NCBI GenBank assembly: GCA_966186435.1
Contig: CBIFWW010000011.1
Span: 1-41,100, forward strand
Direction of reading: 5' to 3'
DNA: 41,100 nt
DNA from: CBIFWW01 sp966186435
GTDB lineage: Bacteria; Pseudomonadota; Gammaproteobacteria; Enterobacterales; Enterobacteriaceae
Shown: positions 33,322 through 41,100 of the stretch, piece by piece
How positions within the stretch are numbered: the stretch's first letter is position 1
Layout: every line of letters begins with the position of its first letter
The notes under the pieces: model-generated
The model's database searches: none
What the model saw: only the letters and a program-made list of their open reading frames with translations
Told to the model about the DNA's origin: nothing
Program-made: the position numbers and the translations under genes

Positions 33322-35052
33322 TTATTCCACCTCTTCTTCATTCATCCGCACCCCAATCTTACGCAGTTGGTTATCTTCTTTCTCAGCCACTGTCCAGGTC
33401 AGCCCACCGAAGTTCACCTGATCACCCACTACCGGGGCGCCGCCCAACAGGCTCTGAACCCGCTCACCCAGGGTCTGATCGGCGGAATCGGTGTCTGCAA
33501 GCTCGAAGCCATAAATTACCGCCACATCGCTTAAGCGGGCGCTGGCTTCCAGAATAAAGTCCCCGAAGAAGCGTTGATCCAATGCCACCGGCGGAGACTG
33601 GCTAAACAGCTTACCCAGTACCGGCAAATCCCGCTCCTGGCCAATCACACAAATCACGTCGTTTTCCCGCAGCCGGGTGGTGCTGGTAGGGTGCAACAGC
33701 TCATTGCCACGGAACAGGGCGGCAATATGGGTATCACGGGGCATATGCAGATCGCGCACCGCGGCCCCTACGCACCATTTATCGGCACTAAGCTGGTAAA
33801 CGAACTGCTCCCAACTGCCTTCGTTATTCACTTCCAGCCCCACCCTGGATACCGGAGCACCTACTGGCGGAACCACTACTTTGGCGCGGTTAGCTGCCCA
33901 GCCCAGGGAGGTGCCTTGCAGCAACAGGGACACCAGTACTACAAAGAAGGCCACATTAAAGAACAGGCGCGAGTTTTCCAACCCGGCCATCATTGGGAAT
34001 ACCGCCAGAATGATCGGCACCGCCCCGCGCAGGCCTACCCAGCTAATAAACACCCGCTCGCGCAGGGTAAAGCCACGGAACGGCAGCAGGCCGATAGCCA
34101 CTGACAGCGGGCGGGCGAAGAAAATCATCCAGGCTGACAGCAGCAATGCCGGGATAGCAATCGGCAGCAGGTCGCTGGGGTTAACCAACAGGCCCAACAC
34201 CAGGAACATGCCAATCTGTGCCATCCAGGCCAAACCATCAAAGGTTTGCAGAATACCGTGGCGGTTGCGTACCGGGCGGTTACCCAACAGGAACCCGCAC
34301 AGGTAAACCGCCAGGATGCCGCTGCCGTCGAGGGCAGTCGTAATGGCGAACACCATAATGCCGCCGCTCAGGGCCAGCAGCGGGTAAAGGCCCGGTGGCA
34401 GAGTGATACGGTTGATAGCTTGCTGTAACAGCCAGCCGCCGAGGCCGCCAATGGCAATACCGAGGCCAAATTGGCGAATAATATCAATGGCAAAAGACCA
34501 GCTCAGCGAGGTTTCACCATGCTGGATCATGGCAATCAGGGTGATGGTCAGGAACACCGCCATCGGGTCATTACTGCCGGATTCGATTTCCAGCGTGGCA
34601 CTCACACGCTCGTTTAATCCCTTGCCGCCCAGCATAGAAAACACCGCTGCCGCATCGGTGGACCCCACAATGGCCCCAATCAGCAGACCCTCAATTATTG
34701 GCAGGTTGAATAACCAGGCCGCCGCTATCCCGGTGAGGCCGGAAGTGACTAATACGCCTACCGTTGCCAGCGAGAGGGCCGGGCCGAGTGCCACCCGGAA
34801 GGAGCTGGCCTGGGTACGCATCCCACCATCCAGCAGGATCACTGCCAGGGCCAGGTTACTCACCAACCAGGCGGAAGGGTAATTATCAAAGGGGATCCCC
34901 CCCAGGCCATCCACCCCGGCGAGCATACCTATCGCCAGGAAGATCACCAGAATCGGGATACCTAAACGGGAGGAGAAGGAACTTAGCAGGATGCTACAGG
35001 TCACCAGGACCGAACAGAGAATAAACAGATTAATGATGGTCCCGCTTTCCAA
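33322..35052 (-). CDS. cvrA: K+/H+ antiporter CvrA (NhaP2 family)
   Basis: A 576-residue CPA1-type antiporter (578 in E. coli). The first 390 or so residues form a membrane domain of about 12-13 helices, with LLDGGMRTQASSFR, IVGSTDAAAVFSMLGGKGLN, ESGSNDPMAVFLT and SWVGLRGAVPIILA. A cytoplasmic TrkA-C-like domain (about 405-490, with VICVIGQERDLP) and a CorC/HlyC-type C-terminal domain (to 576) follow. The protein helps control cell volume at low osmolarity and potassium efflux. The only plausible start is TTG 35052, matching the E. coli N-terminus, with GGAG about 10 bases upstream. It is 26 bases after ldcA on the same strand and convergent with dadX. Confidence 0.94.
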   Translation of the reverse strand: MESGTIINLFILCSVLVTCSILLSSFSSRLGIPILVIFLAIGMLAGVDGLGGIPFDNYPSAWLVSNLALAVILLDGGMRTQASSFRVALGPALSLATVGVLVTSGLTGIAAAWLFNLPIIEGLLIGAIVGSTDAAAVFSMLGGKGLNERVSATLEIESGSNDPMAVFLTITLIAMIQHGETSLSWSFAIDIIRQFGLGIAIGGLGGWLLQQAINRITLPPGLYPLLALSGGIMVFAITTALDGSGILAVYLCGFLLGNRPVRNRHGILQTFDGLAWMAQIGMFLVLGLLVNPSDLLPIAIPALLLSAWMIFFARPLSVAIGLLPFRGFTLRERVFISWVGLRGAVPIILAVFPMMAGLENSRLFFNVAFFVVLVSLLLQGTSLGWAANRAKVVVPPVGAPVSRVGLEVNNEGSWEQFVYQLSADKWCVGAAVRDLHMPRDTHIAALFRGNELLHPTSTTRLRENDVICVIGQERDLPVLGKLFSQSPPVALDQRFFGDFILEASARLSDVAVIYGFELADTDSADQTLGERVQSLLGGAPVVGDQVNFGGLTWTVAEKEDNQLRKIGVRMNEEEVE

Positions 35053-35078
35053 CGTTAAGGTACTCCTTCCTGAAATTG

Positions 35079-35990
35079 TTAACCGATAATTGTGGGATGC
35101 CCATAAAGTGCCAAACTGGCGCGGATGCCATCGTGGGACAGCGTGGCCTGAGCGCCGAGGGGCAATGTCACGGTATCTTGCTCGTGGCCGAAGGCCAGCC
35201 CGGTTAGCACCGGAATACTCAGCCGCTCCCGTAACTCTCTGACCATTGTGTCAAAATCATACCCATCATCATAGCTGTTTGGTTCACTGGCGGTGAAGCT
35301 ACCCAAGATTAAAGCCCGCTGTTTATTCAAAATCCCACTGTGATATAGCTGCAATAGCATCCTCTCTATCTTATAAGGATGCTCGTTGATGTCTTCCACC
35401 ACCAAAATGCCGTTTTCAACCTGCGGGAAGAAGCGTGTGCCCATCAGCGAGGCCAGCATCGCCAGATTACCGCCCCACAGGGTGCCTGCAACCTGCAATG
35501 CCGAGCCAGGCGTCTGCCAGTTCAGGGTGAATTTCGGTTGGCTGATGGCTTGCCAGAAGTGGTGCCAGGTAAAGGCGTTCATGGTCTCCGCCCCAAAATT
35601 CCCGGCCAGCATCGGCCCACTAAAGGTGATAGCCCCGGCATTGAATAATCCGGCCTGTAGCGCGGTGAAATCACTATGGCCACACACAATCAGATTTTTC
35701 TGCCGAATTGCCTCAGCCAGGGCAGGGAAGTCGGCCCGCTCCAGTAAGCGGCTGGCACCATAGCCACCTCGTACTGGTATTACAATTTCCACCCCATCCG
35801 GTAAGGCTAAAAGCCCTTCAAGCTCCGCCAGCCGCGCATCATCAGGGCCGGCAAAGCGCTGAAAACGGCGGGTAATAGCTTGTTGATTGAGTACCCGATG
35901 CCCAGCCTGCTCCAGGCGAGTAACGCCCCGTTGCGCAGCCTGCTGTTGGATGCAATAGCCTGAGGGGGCAATCAGATAGATGACGTGCAT
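35079..35990 (-). CDS. ldcA: Murein tetrapeptide L,D-carboxypeptidase LdcA
   Basis: A 303-residue S66-family peptidase (304 in E. coli). The nucleophile Ser106 is in CGHSDFTAL, and the Glu and His of the triad lie in LVVEDINEHPYK and LAFGHEQDT. LdcA works in the cytoplasm, cutting the terminal D-alanine from L-Ala-D-Glu-meso-DAP-D-Ala during murein recycling. ATG 35990 has CAGGAAAA upstream. It is the first of the ldcA-cvrA pair and divergent from emtA, as in E. coli. Confidence 0.96.
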   Translation of the reverse strand: MHVIYLIAPSGYCIQQQAAQRGVTRLEQAGHRVLNQQAITRRFQRFAGPDDARLAELEGLLALPDGVEIVIPVRGGYGASRLLERADFPALAEAIRQKNLIVCGHSDFTALQAGLFNAGAITFSGPMLAGNFGAETMNAFTWHHFWQAISQPKFTLNWQTPGSALQVAGTLWGGNLAMLASLMGTRFFPQVENGILVVEDINEHPYKIERMLLQLYHSGILNKQRALILGSFTASEPNSYDDGYDFDTMVRELRERLSIPVLTGLAFGHEQDTVTLPLGAQATLSHDGIRASLALYGHPTIIG

Positions 35991-36097
35991 GATATTTTCC
36001 TGCTGACTTACAAAACGAATTAGTTATCATGCCGTTTACATTTGCGGTTGTCATCCGCATCAGGCTGCCCGCCTGGTTTTTTAAAAAGGAAAGTCGT

Positions 36098-36709
36098 GTG
36101 AAATGTAGACTCTTGATTATCCTGGCACTGTTCCTCGCCGGGTGCGCCGGTCACAGTAATTACCAGCAACCGCCTTACGATCCTACTGTGCCGGTTGCCC
36201 GGGCGATGAAATGGATGCCCATCGCCCAACAAGCGGGTCAAGCCTGGGGGGTTAGCCCCCGTTTGGTGATTGCCATTGTGGCGGTAGAATCCGGTGGTAA
36301 CCCGGCGGTGGTGAGTAAATCCGGGGCCGTGGGGCTAATGCAAATCAAACCGTCTACTGCCGGGCTGGATGTCTGGCGCCATATGGGCTGGAGCGGCCAA
36401 CCCTCCATGAGTGAGTTAAAAAACCCCGAGCGTAATATCTCCACCGGCACCGCCTACCTGAGCATTATGGAACATGGCAGCCTGGCGGGTATTCAAGATC
36501 CAGAAGTGATGCAATATGCGCTGATTGTCTCCTACGCCAACGGGGCCGGTGCGCTGCTGCGGACCTTCTCCTCAGACCGTAAAGCGGCCATTGGCAAAAT
36601 TAACAATCTTTCCGCCGATGAATTCTTCGACCATGTGGTGAAAAACCACCCATCCCCACAGGCTCCGCGCTACCTGTGGAAGATCACTAAAGCGATGAAT
36701 GCCGAATAG
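36098..36709 (+). CDS. emtA: Membrane-bound lytic murein transglycosylase E (EmtA/MltE)
   Basis: A 203-residue lipoprotein, exactly the E. coli length, when started at GTG 36098, which has AAGGA 7 bases upstream. The short signal peptide ends in the lipobox LAGC (Cys16). The SLT-fold catalytic Glu64 is in AIVAVESGGNP, followed by GLMQIKPSTAG and YANGAGALLRTF. The enzyme is an endo-acting transglycosylase that opens peptidoglycan strands at the outer-membrane side, making 1,6-anhydromuropeptides. Its stop codon directly abuts the stop codon of ycgR on the other strand. It is divergent from ldcA. Confidence 0.96.
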   Translation: MKCRLLIILALFLAGCAGHSNYQQPPYDPTVPVARAMKWMPIAQQAGQAWGVSPRLVIAIVAVESGGNPAVVSKSGAVGLMQIKPSTAGLDVWRHMGWSGQPSMSELKNPERNISTGTAYLSIMEHGSLAGIQDPEVMQYALIVSYANGAGALLRTFSSDRKAAIGKINNLSADEFFDHVVKNHPSPQAPRYLWKITKAMNAE

Positions 36710-37441
36710 CTACCGCGCCTGGCTCGCCTTCTGGCGGGCCGCTTTTTCCAAAGCAAAAATAATCCGCTGTAAATCCCGCTCCGCCGTAGGGCTTAAATTG
36801 ATAAACCGGAAGCTAAGACGGGGGGTGACGCGGGTTTCGTTCTTGCTATTGACGATTCGGCGCTCAGAAATCGCCAGCAGCTGCATATCCAGCCGATGAC
36901 GCCCCCATTCCACCATATCCACTTCCACCCGGCTAAACTGCATTCCTGCTTTAACTTCCCCGGATAAGGTGCCGTCCACCAGGCCACCCAAGCCCCCTAA
37001 TGACAAATCACATAGCTGAAAGGTGAGCAAAGATCCGTCGGGCAAACTGGCTTTAGCCCGCCAGGGCGGGGTGAGGGGGGTATTGACCCGGAACCAGGCT
37101 CGCCGCTGTATAAACCATAAGCTTTGCGGCATCGGGCTACTGAAGGCGGGTAGGCCATCAAACTCCCCATTGCGCAGGCCCTGTAGGGTGAATTCAACTT
37201 TGGCCCCCTGGGTTTCGGCACTGACTTCCACCTTTTCTGCCTGCGTCACCAGTCGGTTACCCTCTGCCTGACTACCGTGGTCGAGTACGATGGTGTCGAG
37301 GGCCAGGGAGAGGATGCGGCTGATTAGCTGGCCACCGGGCCAGGACAAGCTGACAGGCAGCTGATGATGATGAAGCTCACGTAATACGCTCAGCACCCCC
37401 AGGGGCGTGTTTTTCAAAAACTGCTCGTGGTATTTGCTCAC
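36710..37441 (-). CDS. ycgR: Flagellar brake protein YcgR (c-di-GMP receptor)
   Basis: A 243-residue protein (244 in E. coli). The N-terminal YcgR domain (about 1-108) carries YHEQFLKNTPLGVL and AETQGAKVEFT. The C-terminal PilZ domain begins with the c-di-GMP motif QRRAWFR (Arg114 and Arg118 of RxxxR) and the second part DLSLGG at about 144. With c-di-GMP bound, YcgR acts on the flagellar motor and slows swimming. I chose GTG 37441 by homology (E. coli starts SHYHEQF); an upstream TTG at 37465 would add eight residues. It shares no gap with emtA: their stop codons touch. The window's own cyclase gene is broken. Confidence 0.92.
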   Translation of the reverse strand: MSKYHEQFLKNTPLGVLSVLRELHHHQLPVSLSWPGGQLISRILSLALDTIVLDHGSQAEGNRLVTQAEKVEVSAETQGAKVEFTLQGLRNGEFDGLPAFSSPMPQSLWFIQRRAWFRVNTPLTPPWRAKASLPDGSLLTFQLCDLSLGGLGGLVDGTLSGEVKAGMQFSRVEVDMVEWGRHRLDMQLLAISERRIVNSKNETRVTPRLSFRFINLSPTAERDLQRIIFALEKAARQKASQAR

Positions 37442-37661
37442 CCTGATGGCATCCTCAAACCGCAATGTAATGCAGTTGTTATCGGAATCTGGCTGAGAAA
37501 CTTAAGAAAATTCCTTTTTTTAGGGCCGCAACAGACTTCAGGGGTGAGCCATGTCACATTTTTCTAACGCTGAGCATATACTTAAGGCGTTTTCATCGGT
37601 GTCAGGGGAAGACCAATGGCCCGGTGGCATGCAGCAACATAATAATCTTGAGGGTGTCAAA

Positions 37662-37922
37662 ATGAGTATTCTGGCCTGGATTTTCTTCGGTCTGGTTGTG
37701 GGTGTAATCGCTAAATTAATCATGCCTGGCAAAGATGGCGGTGGTTTCTTCATCACCTGTGGCCTGGGTATCGTCGGTGCGGTTCTCGGTGGTTGGATTG
37801 CTACCGCGCTGCACATTGGCGGCAACGCTGCCGGTATGCATAACCGTCCAAGCTTCTTCGTTGCCGTGATCGGTGCGATTATCGTGCTGGCGATTTTCCG
37901 TTTCTTCCGCAATCGCCGTTGA
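37662..37922 (+). CDS. ymgE: GlsB/YeaQ/YmgE-family small membrane protein YmgE
   Basis: An 86-residue inner-membrane protein (84 in E. coli) of the transglycosylase-associated family. Three hydrophobic segments are visible, with MPGKDGGGF in the first loop and GIVGAVLGGWIA in the second helix. The function is unknown; relatives are stress-induced and the name transglycosylase-associated rests on gene neighbourhood. ATG 37662 has GAGGGTG upstream; the frame is open 37 codons further without homology. A strong terminator follows. Confidence 0.92.
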   Translation: MSILAWIFFGLVVGVIAKLIMPGKDGGGFFITCGLGIVGAVLGGWIATALHIGGNAAGMHNRPSFFVAVIGAIIVLAIFRFFRNRR

Positions 37923-37937
37923 TAACGTCCTGTTATG

Positions 37938-37968
37938 AAAAACGGCCCCTCGGGGCCGTTTTTTTTGG
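37938..37968. terminator. Terminator between ymgE and treA
   Basis: A 9-bp stem (AACGGCCCC and its complement) with a very short loop is flanked by A5 and T8, so it serves both converging genes. It lies 15 bases after ymgE and 4 bases before the treA stop. Confidence 0.88.
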
Positions 37969-37971
37969 TCT

Positions 37972-39705
37972 TTACTGCGCGCTAGCCGGTTGTGCTGGCT
38001 GGCTGGCAGCCGGTTTATCCGCCGCCGGGGTTTTGGCCGGAGGCGCATCAGGCACATTATCGCAAGGCTTATCCTGCGTGCATACCTGATCCAGCATCAT
38101 CAAGGTCACCCCGTTACTCCAGCCAAATCCATCCTGCAACGGGTATTCCCCGCCACCGCCACCGGTGCTGGAGACATCGTATTTCTCCACCAGCTTCTGC
38201 TGGCTATTATAGGTATGCTGCACGTTGGTCAGAAAGCGCCAGCGCAGATCTTCCGCCAGGGCGTTCTGGTGGTAATTGTCCAGCCCCACGGAAGCCACCC
38301 ACTGGAGCGGCGCCCAGCCATTGGGGGCGTCCCACTGTTGGCCGGTGTTTTCGGTAGTGGTGGCAAGCCCACCCGGTTTCAGCAGTTTCTCCCGTGTAGC
38401 CTGGGCTACACGGGCGGCGCGGTCCTGGCTGGCGGCGTTAACATACAGCGGGAACAGGGCGGCGGCAGTTAGCTGGTTGCGCACAGCATGGTGCTTGAGA
38501 TCGTAATCAGCGTAGTAACCGGCTTTGCTGTTCCATAGCCAGGTTGCCATCGCTTTCTGGCGGGCCTTCGCTAGTTCATCATAACGTTGGGCTTCGGCAG
38601 TATCCCCGGCGGCCTTGCTGGCATGGGATAAGGTCATCTCCATCTGGAACATCAGGGCGTTGAGATCCACCGGCACAATGCTGGTGGTGCGGATGGTATC
38701 CAGCTTATTGGGTGAATCCAGCCAGCGTGAACTGAAATCCCAGCCGGAGGCCGCCGCAGAGCGCAAGTCTCGGTAAATTTCGGTAGCCGGGCGGTCGGGG
38801 TTGGCTTTGGCGGTGTTGACATCAGCCAGCCAGGATTCTGGCCGTGGGGTGTCTAGATCGTCCCAGTAGCGGTTCAGCACGCTGCCGTCCTTCATTTTGA
38901 CCGCCCGCTTGTGTCTATCGCCATTTTTCAGGCTATCGGCCCCGTCCATCCAGTAGGCATATTCGGCTTTAAGCTGCGGCAGATAATGGGCAAGGGCGTC
39001 TTTATCGTGCTGAGCTAGCAGCTCCACCATCATGGCGAAGAACGGCGGCTGGGAGCGGCTCAGATAGTAGCTGCGGTTACCATTGGGAATGTGGCCCCAG
39101 GTATCAATCTCATTGGCGAAGTTATCCACCATATCCTGGACTTTATCCCAGTGGCCGCTTTCCGCCAGCCCCATCATGGTGAAATAACTATCCCAGTAAT
39201 AGACCTCGCGGAAGCGGCCGCCGGGCACTACATAGGGCTTCGGCAGCGGCAGTAAAGAATCCCACTGTTTGACCTCGGTAGTAGAGCGGGTTAATACCGG
39301 CCATAGATCTTCAATATGCTTACGCAGGCTTTGGCCCGCCGGGGGCACATACTTTTCGCCCTCCTTCGGCAGAATAAAGTTCATTTTCACAAAGTGGCGC
39401 AAATCAAAGCCTCCCAGATGCTGCTGCATCCGGTAATCGGCGAGGATCATCAGCGGATCGCTTATCGGCACTGCATCGGCAAAGGTTTTTTGGTCAGGGA
39501 ACAGTTTGGCGTTTTGCACATCGGCATAGAGGGGGCCAAACAGTACATCCGGGGTTTGCGGCCAGGGTTTTTGTTGCGCTGCCGGGGCTGGGGTGTTGGT
39601 GGCTTCTTCTGCCAGAGCTTGCGGGGAAATAACCCACGTTGCGCCTAAGGCCAGCTGAACGGCAAGAAAAACCGCAGCGCGGCGCGGTAAGACCGTGTTT
39701 ATCAT
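37972..39705 (-). CDS. treA: Periplasmic trehalase TreA
   Basis: A 577-residue glycoside hydrolase family 37 enzyme (565 in E. coli). An N-terminal signal peptide ends near ALA-EEA (about residue 33). Both trehalase signatures are present: PGGRFREVYYWDSYF and QWDAPNGWAPLQW; GGGGEYPLQDGFGWSNG follows. It splits trehalose to two glucose molecules outside the inner membrane, letting the cell use trehalose as a carbon source at high osmolarity. The tail (about the last 30 residues) is rich in Pro and Ala. ATG 39705 has GGAG 8 bases upstream; the frame is open 13 codons upstream. A glucose link to the manXYZ permease in this window is natural but not specific. Confidence 0.96.
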   Translation of the reverse strand: MINTVLPRRAAVFLAVQLALGATWVISPQALAEEATNTPAPAAQQKPWPQTPDVLFGPLYADVQNAKLFPDQKTFADAVPISDPLMILADYRMQQHLGGFDLRHFVKMNFILPKEGEKYVPPAGQSLRKHIEDLWPVLTRSTTEVKQWDSLLPLPKPYVVPGGRFREVYYWDSYFTMMGLAESGHWDKVQDMVDNFANEIDTWGHIPNGNRSYYLSRSQPPFFAMMVELLAQHDKDALAHYLPQLKAEYAYWMDGADSLKNGDRHKRAVKMKDGSVLNRYWDDLDTPRPESWLADVNTAKANPDRPATEIYRDLRSAAASGWDFSSRWLDSPNKLDTIRTTSIVPVDLNALMFQMEMTLSHASKAAGDTAEAQRYDELAKARQKAMATWLWNSKAGYYADYDLKHHAVRNQLTAAALFPLYVNAASQDRAARVAQATREKLLKPGGLATTTENTGQQWDAPNGWAPLQWVASVGLDNYHQNALAEDLRWRFLTNVQHTYNSQQKLVEKYDVSSTGGGGGEYPLQDGFGWSNGVTLMMLDQVCTQDKPCDNVPDAPPAKTPAADKPAASQPAQPASAQ

Positions 39706-39817
39706 CAACGTTTCTCCATCAGCGTGCTCACCATTGGGTGACACAAATATAGGGAAATCGTAGTCGAAGATTGATTATTAGGGCGTTTTTTCGCGTCAAA
39801 AGTGCGAATGCTACGGT

Positions 39818-39841
39818 AAAAAAGCCGCCCTGTAAGGCGGC
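39818..39841 (-). terminator. Terminator of the MFS transporter gene
   Basis: On the minus strand GCCGCC-TTACAG-GGCGGC is followed by six T residues, starting 6 bases after the stop codon of the transporter gene. Confidence 0.85.
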
Positions 39842-39846
39842 CCACA

Positions 39847-41100
39847 TCACGATACCAGGTTGACATTGGAATGGCTGGATTTCCCCGGCAGGATCAACGC
39901 CACGCACAGCAATGCGATCAGGCAAAAAGCGGCGTTAAATATCAAGCCAGCGGAGGCCGCCAGGTCATACCCGGCCACTTTCAGGCTGGTAAATACGGTG
40001 CCGGAAATCGCCAGACCAAATGCCGCGCCCAATGAACTGGCCATTTTATAAATACCGGAGGCGACCCCGGCTTTATCTGCTGGCGCGCTATCCACGGCGG
40101 TATCTGTGGAGGGGGTGGCATATAACCCAAGGCCAATACCAAACAGGATAAAGCCGAGAAATACCACCACCACATACACGGGCGTGTTGAGGAAGGTGAG
40201 GCTCATCATCAGGATCCCCATTGCCGCAGTCAGCGCGGCCATCATCATCGGTTGCCGTGCCCCCATGCGCTGTACCATTTTTTCCCCAATGCGAATGCTG
40301 GCCAGCACTGCGACCAAATAACCGGCCGTTAATACGCCAGAGCCAAAGGGGCTAAACCCTCTCCCCATCTGGATATACATAAAGGCTATCATTAGCGTGC
40401 CGCCGGCGCAGTTCATCAGGAAGTTTGATAACACCGCTGCGCTGTAGCTACGGTTGCCTAAGAGACTGAAATCGATAAAGCAGTCGGCCCGGCGGTTACG
40501 CTCGATGCACACAAAAAGCACCAAGGCCACCAACATGATACCCAACGCACACCAGGTATTGGGATTATGCCAGCCCCAGCGGGCTACATTGGTGATCAAC
40601 ATACTTAAAGCAATCATCATCACCACAAAGGTCGTCAGGCCGCCATAATCAAAGCTATGCCGCTTGCCTGAGGTGACTTTGGATTCCGGGCAGTGCCGAA
40701 TTAATACCATCCCCACCAACGCAAAGAGTATGGACACCACGAAAATCCAGCGCCAGTTAGCCCAGGTAGCAATGATGCCACTCACCAGCGCACATAGCCC
40801 GGAACCGCCCCAGGAGCCAATAGACCAGTAGCTCAATGCTTTCTGCCTGGCGTGATCTTGATACCATGTTTTGATTAATGCCAGGGTCGACGGCATGATA
40901 CAGGCCGCTGAAAGCCCTTGTACTATCCGCCCCAGGGAGAACAGGATCTCCTCCCGGGCGCAGATAATCATCAGACAACCCATCACACTCAGCCAGTACC
41001 CTGCATAGGCTACGCGGCGGCGGCCCAGGGTATCGGCAATGCCCCCGGCTGCCACAATAAAGCAGCCGGAAAACAACGCCGTCAGACTAATAGCAAAATT
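39847..41100 (-). CDS. NorB-like MFS efflux transporter (N-terminus outside window)
   Basis: The frame is open to the right edge, giving 417 residues that lack only the first helix or so. About 13 hydrophobic segments are seen. Near the start is the MFS motif GGIADTLGRRR, then GRIVQGLSAACIMPSTLALIK, KALSYWSIGSWGGSG and, near the end, YATPSTDTAVDSAPADKAGVASGIYKMASSLG. These segments strongly resemble Staphylococcus NorB, a DHA2-family (14-helix) multidrug antiporter that exports quinolones and other compounds; full-length NorB is about 463 residues. The substrate here is inferred only. It is not part of the E. coli order downstream of treA and so may be an accessory insertion. Base composition looks like its neighbours. 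Confidence 0.8.
   Translation of the reverse strand, partial: NFAISLTALFSGCFIVAAGGIADTLGRRRVAYAGYWLSVMGCLMIICAREEILFSLGRIVQGLSAACIMPSTLALIKTWYQDHARQKALSYWSIGSWGGSGLCALVSGIIATWANWRWIFVVSILFALVGMVLIRHCPESKVTSGKRHSFDYGGLTTFVVMMIALSMLITNVARWGWHNPNTWCALGIMLVALVLFVCIERNRRADCFIDFSLLGNRSYSAAVLSNFLMNCAGGTLMIAFMYIQMGRGFSPFGSGVLTAGYLVAVLASIRIGEKMVQRMGARQPMMMAALTAAMGILMMSLTFLNTPVYVVVVFLGFILFGIGLGLYATPSTDTAVDSAPADKAGVASGIYKMASSLGAAFGLAISGTVFTSLKVAGYDLAASAGLIFNAAFCLIALLCVALILPGKSSHSNVNLVS

Noticed and set aside
33574..34306. Long plus-strand frames opposite cvrA
   Set aside because: They mirror the cvrA coding sequence, show no homology or ribosome-binding site, and are compositionally low-quality.
34890..34910. 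Possible frameshift in cvrA at a run of seven C
   Set aside because: The frame continues correctly through the run (GLGGIPFDNYPSAW as in E. coli).
1..41100. CRISPR arrays, tRNA genes, insertion sequences, prophage or toxin-antitoxin pairs
   Set aside because: No regularly spaced repeats, tRNA-like cloverleaf, transposase-like frame or paired small genes were recognised on either strand.

Overview
The window is ordinary core chromosome of a gammaproteobacterium of the order Enterobacterales. Nearly every gene reads as a close homologue of an Escherichia coli K-12 gene. The order follows two E. coli blocks: cspC-rlmA-mntP-yobD-manZYX-yoaE-sdaA-nudL-pabB-yoaH-yoaB-yoaA-tsaB-yeaY-fadD-rnd, and minEDC-ycgL-ycgM-ycgN-dsbB-nhaB-fadR-ycgB-dadAX-cvrA-ldcA-emtA-ycgR/ymgE-treA. 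In E. coli these blocks are far apart; here they meet between rnd and minE. That junction, a second FtsI-type penicillin-binding protein next to rlmA, a diguanylate cyclase gene between ycgN and dsbB and a DUF2254 remnant beside nhaB argue against Escherichia itself. A Yersiniaceae-like relative (Serratia/Yersinia/Rahnella type) is plausible but cannot be fixed from this sequence alone. No tRNA, rRNA, CRISPR array, insertion sequence or prophage was seen.

Layout. 1-2986 (+): end of cspC, an ftsI paralogue, rlmA. 3017-7151 (-): mntP with a yybP-ykoY manganese riboswitch and probable MntR and Fur sites, yobD, and the mannose PTS operon manXYZ with a probable Mlc operator. 7649-9205 (+): yoaE. 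9255-13444 (mostly -): sdaA, nudL, pabB, yoaB, with yoaH on +. 13568-19978 (+): yoaA, tsaB, yeaY, fadD (with a FadR operator), rnd. 20056-21870 (-): minC-minD-minE. 21994-23642 (+): ycgL, ycgM, ycgN. 23988-30591: a frameshifted diguanylate cyclase gene (+), dsbB and nhaB (-), a decayed DUF2254 gene (-), fadR (+), and ycgB (spoVR family, -) interrupted by an in-frame amber codon. 30915-33294 (+): dadA-dadX. 33322-35990 (-): cvrA, ldcA. 36098-36709 (+) emtA, 36710-37441 (-) ycgR, 37662-37922 (+) ymgE. 37972-41100 (-): treA and a NorB-like MFS transporter that runs off the right edge.

How the genes work together. Several modules are cell-envelope or division functions: a PBP3-like transpeptidase, MinCDE, LdcA, EmtA, DsbB and the YeaY lipoprotein. 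Others are carbon and amino-acid catabolism: mannose PTS, trehalase, serine deaminase, D-alanine dehydrogenase with catabolic alanine racemase, and fatty-acyl-CoA synthetase with its regulator FadR about 11 kb away. Ion balance is served by MntP, NhaB and CvrA. YcgR and the broken diguanylate cyclase belong to c-di-GMP signalling.

The main anomaly is the cluster of three broken genes within about 6.6 kb (23988-30591), each broken in a different way, while flanking genes are intact and have E. coli-like lengths. I found no convincing novel multi-gene system. The best leads are this decay cluster, an SxN-to-SSD change in the PBP3 paralogue, and the regulatory regions of mntP and yoaE.
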